DNA from: an uncultured Clostridia bacterium
Lineage (GTDB): Bacteria; Bacillota; Clostridia; Oscillospirales; CAG-272
Direction of reading: 5' to 3'
Assembly (NCBI GenBank): GCA_945485605.1
Contig: CALYSG010000089.1
Span: forward strand, 1 to 7,577
DNA: 7,577 nt
Part shown: positions 5,901 through 7,577 of the stretch, piece after piece
Numbering within the stretch: the stretch's first letter is position 1
Layout of the letters: every line of letters starts with the position of its first letter
The notes under the pieces: model-generated
Database searches by the model: none
What the model was told of the DNA's origin: nothing
What the model saw: the letters and a program-made list of their open reading frames with translations, nothing else
Made by a program: the position numbers and the translations under genes

Positions 5901-7441
5901 TACCTGCTTACAAGCTCTCTTATAAGATCGGCAAATTCCGATTTGTCGGCATCTTTCGAGAGATCAAGCGCCGAGAGCTTCGTCAGAACGTCATCGAGCC
6001 CCAGCTCGTCAACGTATTTACTCTCATGAAGTATCATCGAGGTCTCGGCAACCGCGCAAATGAACCTGAAATCTTCATCAGGAGTTTCTGTGTAGACCGA
6101 TTTGCCTATTGAATACTCACGAAGGATAGATTCGGTCGTACCGGGTGCCTTATATCTCATGGCGAGCTTCATCCAATCACCGTCATTTTCGTTCTTCGCC
6201 TTCTCGGTGAGGATAAGCTCATAGCAAACGGTAACCATATGACCGGCGCCGATCTCACCCGCGTCTTTTTTGTCGTTTTCGAAATCTTCCTTATTAAGGA
6301 TCCTGTTCTCGTAACCGACGAGGCGGTAGCTGTCTATATAGTCCTTGTCGAAAGTGAGCTGGAGCTTTACATCCTCGGCTACCGTATAGAGCGTACCGAG
6401 AAGGTCGGTGCCAAAGACCTTTTCAGCCTCTCGCTCACCGTCAATGTAGTAGTAGATCCCGTTTCCGTTGTCGGCGATGGCTTCCATATTACTGTCGCGG
6501 TAATTCCCCGTTCCGAAGCCGAGGACCGAAATATACACACCCTCGTTCTTCTTCTCGGAAACAAAATTCTTGAGTCCCTCCGCAGAGGAAATACCGACAT
6601 TAAGATCGCCGTCAGATGCCATTATTATCCTGTTGTTTCCCCCGGTAATAAAGTGCTTTTTGGCGATATCGTAAGCCATTCTGAGCCCCGCCTCGCCGTT
6701 CGTCGATCCCGAAGCCTTAAGTGAATTGACGGCGCTCAGTATCTGTGCCTTCTTCGTACCCTCGCAACCGTCGAGCACTACCTCTTCTTTGCCCGAGTAG
6801 GTCACGATCGAGATCATATCGTCATCACCGAGTTGATCGGTGAGATTTGAAAATGCCTTTTTTAAGAGCGGGAGCTTGTCGTCCGACATCATTGAGCCCG
6901 AGACATCTATCAGGAAAACAAGGTTATTGGAGGTAGCCGTCTTTACCTGCTCGGTTCTGAGCCCGAGGGCGAGGAGCACTGCGTTCGAATTCCACGGACA
7001 GGGCGCCGCCTTAGCGGTAACGCCGAATATGTCGCCATCCTCGGGAAGCGCATAATCATACTTGAAGTAGTTTATCATTTCCTCGGTTCTGAATGACGAG
7101 CCGGCATATCTGATAAGATTTTCAAGGTCATACCCCTGATTCACCATCTTGCGGAAATAAGAGTAAGATGCCGTATCCACATCGGCAGAAAAGGTCGAGA
7201 TCGGCTCCTTCTCGGTGCTGATAAACTCATTCTCGGTGCTGATAAACTCATTCTCAATGAGCTTTCCGTATTCCCCCTCGGCCGGCATATCCTGACCGTC
7301 TTCACAATCTGCCTTGTTCTCTGCATTGTAACCCGGTGCCTCCAATCCGGAACCTCCGTTTGGAGCTTCCGAGCATCCCGCAAGTATCGGGAGCGAGATG
7401 AGCATAACCGCCGCGATTATCAATGATACGATCTTTTTCAT
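5900..7441 (-). CDS. VWA-domain lipoprotein, YfbK-like (with DUF3520-type C-terminal domain)
   Basis: Surface lipoprotein of 513 aa. Residues 1-22 are a signal peptide with lipobox LAGC and acylated Cys23. Residues 24-80 are a low-complexity acidic linker ending in a 7-residue repeat (NEFISTE, twice, then a diverged KEPISTF). ISTFSADVDTASYS at 81-94 starts the conserved domain that precedes VWA in YfbK proteins; APCPWN is at 146-151. The VWA domain (about 171-345) has a complete metal site: DVSGS at 179-183 (Asp179, Ser181, Ser183), Thr247 and Asp277. From about 353 to the end is the YfbK C-terminal domain, with YRLVGYENR (372-380), DAGEIGAGH (393-401) and a typical EFADLI end. The ribosome site AAAGGA (7451-7456) stands 9 bases before ATG. 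Role unknown; such proteins are thought to bind metal and partner proteins at the cell surface. It appears to share an operon with the gene entering from the right edge. Confidence 0.93.
   Translation of the reverse strand: MKKIVSLIIAAVMLISLPILAGCSEAPNGGSGLEAPGYNAENKADCEDGQDMPAEGEYGKLIENEFISTENEFISTEKEPISTFSADVDTASYSYFRKMVNQGYDLENLIRYAGSSFRTEEMINYFKYDYALPEDGDIFGVTAKAAPCPWNSNAVLLALGLRTEQVKTATSNNLVFLIDVSGSMMSDDKLPLLKKAFSNLTDQLGDDDMISIVTYSGKEEVVLDGCEGTKKAQILSAVNSLKASGSTNGEAGLRMAYDIAKKHFITGGNNRIIMASDGDLNVGISSAEGLKNFVSEKKNEGVYISVLGFGTGNYRDSNMEAIADNGNGIYYYIDGEREAEKVFGTDLLGTLYTVAEDVKLQLTFDKDYIDSYRLVGYENRILNKEDFENDKKDAGEIGAGHMVTVCYELILTEKAKNENDGDWMKLAMRYKAPGTTESILREYSIGKSVYTETPDEDFRFICAVAETSMILHESKYVDELGLDDVLTKLSALDLSKDADKSEFADLIRELVSR
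7211..7252. repeat. Perfect 21-bp direct tandem repeat (2 copies) inside the VWA lipoprotein gene
   Basis: Positions 7211-7231 and 7232-7252 are identical 21-base units, ctcggtgctgataaactcat plus t. Being a multiple of three, they add seven residues (FISTENE register) to the linker before the conserved ISTFSADVDTASY segment. A diverged third unit continues at 7190-7210. The perfect identity suggests a recent slippage duplication. Confidence 0.9.
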
Positions 7442-7458
7442 AGTCTTTTATCCTTTCT

Positions 7459-7577
7459 TCAACCGAATAAATTTGAAACACACGAATTAAAGCTATTTGC
7501 CGGAGTTATCTCCGGTTCATAATTGAAAAGCTCTCCGTAACCGATATTCCCTGCCGAAGCCTTCAGATACGGCGAAA
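7459..7577 (-). CDS. 3' end of an unrecognised gene (partial, cut by the window edge)
   Basis: An open frame enters from the right edge and ends with TGA at 7459-7461, giving the last 38 residues, which finish in SCVSNLFG. It stops 17 bases before the VWA lipoprotein start, the spacing of operon partners. Codon choice resembles the neighbouring genes. No motif identifies it, and it is too short to show domains. A second frame is open from the edge to a TGA at about 7518 and gives only 19 residues, so the longer frame is preferred. Partial at its 5' end; function unknown. Confidence 0.4.
   Translation of the reverse strand, partial: SPYLKASAGNIGYGELFNYEPEITPANSFNSCVSNLFG

Noticed and set aside
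5902..5963. Programmed -1 frameshift from the VWA gene into the DUF4349-like tail
   Set aside because: No X-XXY-YYZ slippery heptamer is visible in the only stretch where both frames are open. Kept only as a minor alternative.
7500..7515. Perfect 6-bp inverted repeat ccggag-ttat-ctccgg near the right edge
   Set aside because: The stem is short, lies inside the partial reading frame and has no T-run after it on either strand, so a terminator call is not supported.

Overview
The window looks like chromosome from a gut-type clostridium (Bacillota, Clostridia, perhaps Oscillospirales or a relative). This rests on strong GGAGG-type ribosome binding sites, moderate GC content, and clostridial-looking families: a YfbK-like VWA lipoprotein, a DUF4349-like tail and a Na/Pi cotransporter with a PhoU-like domain. 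The taxonomic call is an inference from style, not from a marker gene. Every gene I accept lies on the minus strand, so transcription runs from high to low coordinates.

Right part (7577 to about 5640). The 3' end of an unrecognised gene enters from the right edge. Seventeen bases later comes a complete gene for a secreted VWA lipoprotein of the YfbK type (5900-7441). Directly against its stop codon is an 86-codon stretch that reads as the C-terminus of a DUF4349-type membrane protein but has no start codon. I read this as a gene remnant or, less likely, a frameshift-expressed tail.

Middle part (5618 to 3816). A nearly perfect inverted repeat (5575-5618) contains the ribosome binding site of a Na+/phosphate cotransporter-family gene with a C-terminal PhoU-like domain (3816-5567). 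The repeat is a candidate translational switch or terminator.

Left part (3815 to 1). A promoter with a 17-bp spacer and an overlapping imperfect dyad precedes a compact L-rhamnose operon: rhaA (L-rhamnose isomerase), then rhaB (rhamnulokinase, 4-base stop/start overlap), then a cytoplasmic SGNH/GDSL hydrolase 10 bases further on. RhaA converts L-rhamnose to L-rhamnulose and RhaB phosphorylates it at C1. The aldolase that would finish the pathway is not in the window and may lie further downstream. The hydrolase may strip acyl groups from rhamnose-containing sugars, which is inferred from its position in the operon. RhaB appears to lack the usual C-terminal extension of its family.

I see no CRISPR array, transposase, tRNA or rRNA, and no clearly new multi-gene system. 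The most unusual places are the start-less DUF4349-like tail, the ribosome-binding-site hairpin, the perfect 21-bp tandem repeat in the lipoprotein linker and the short RhaB C-terminus.
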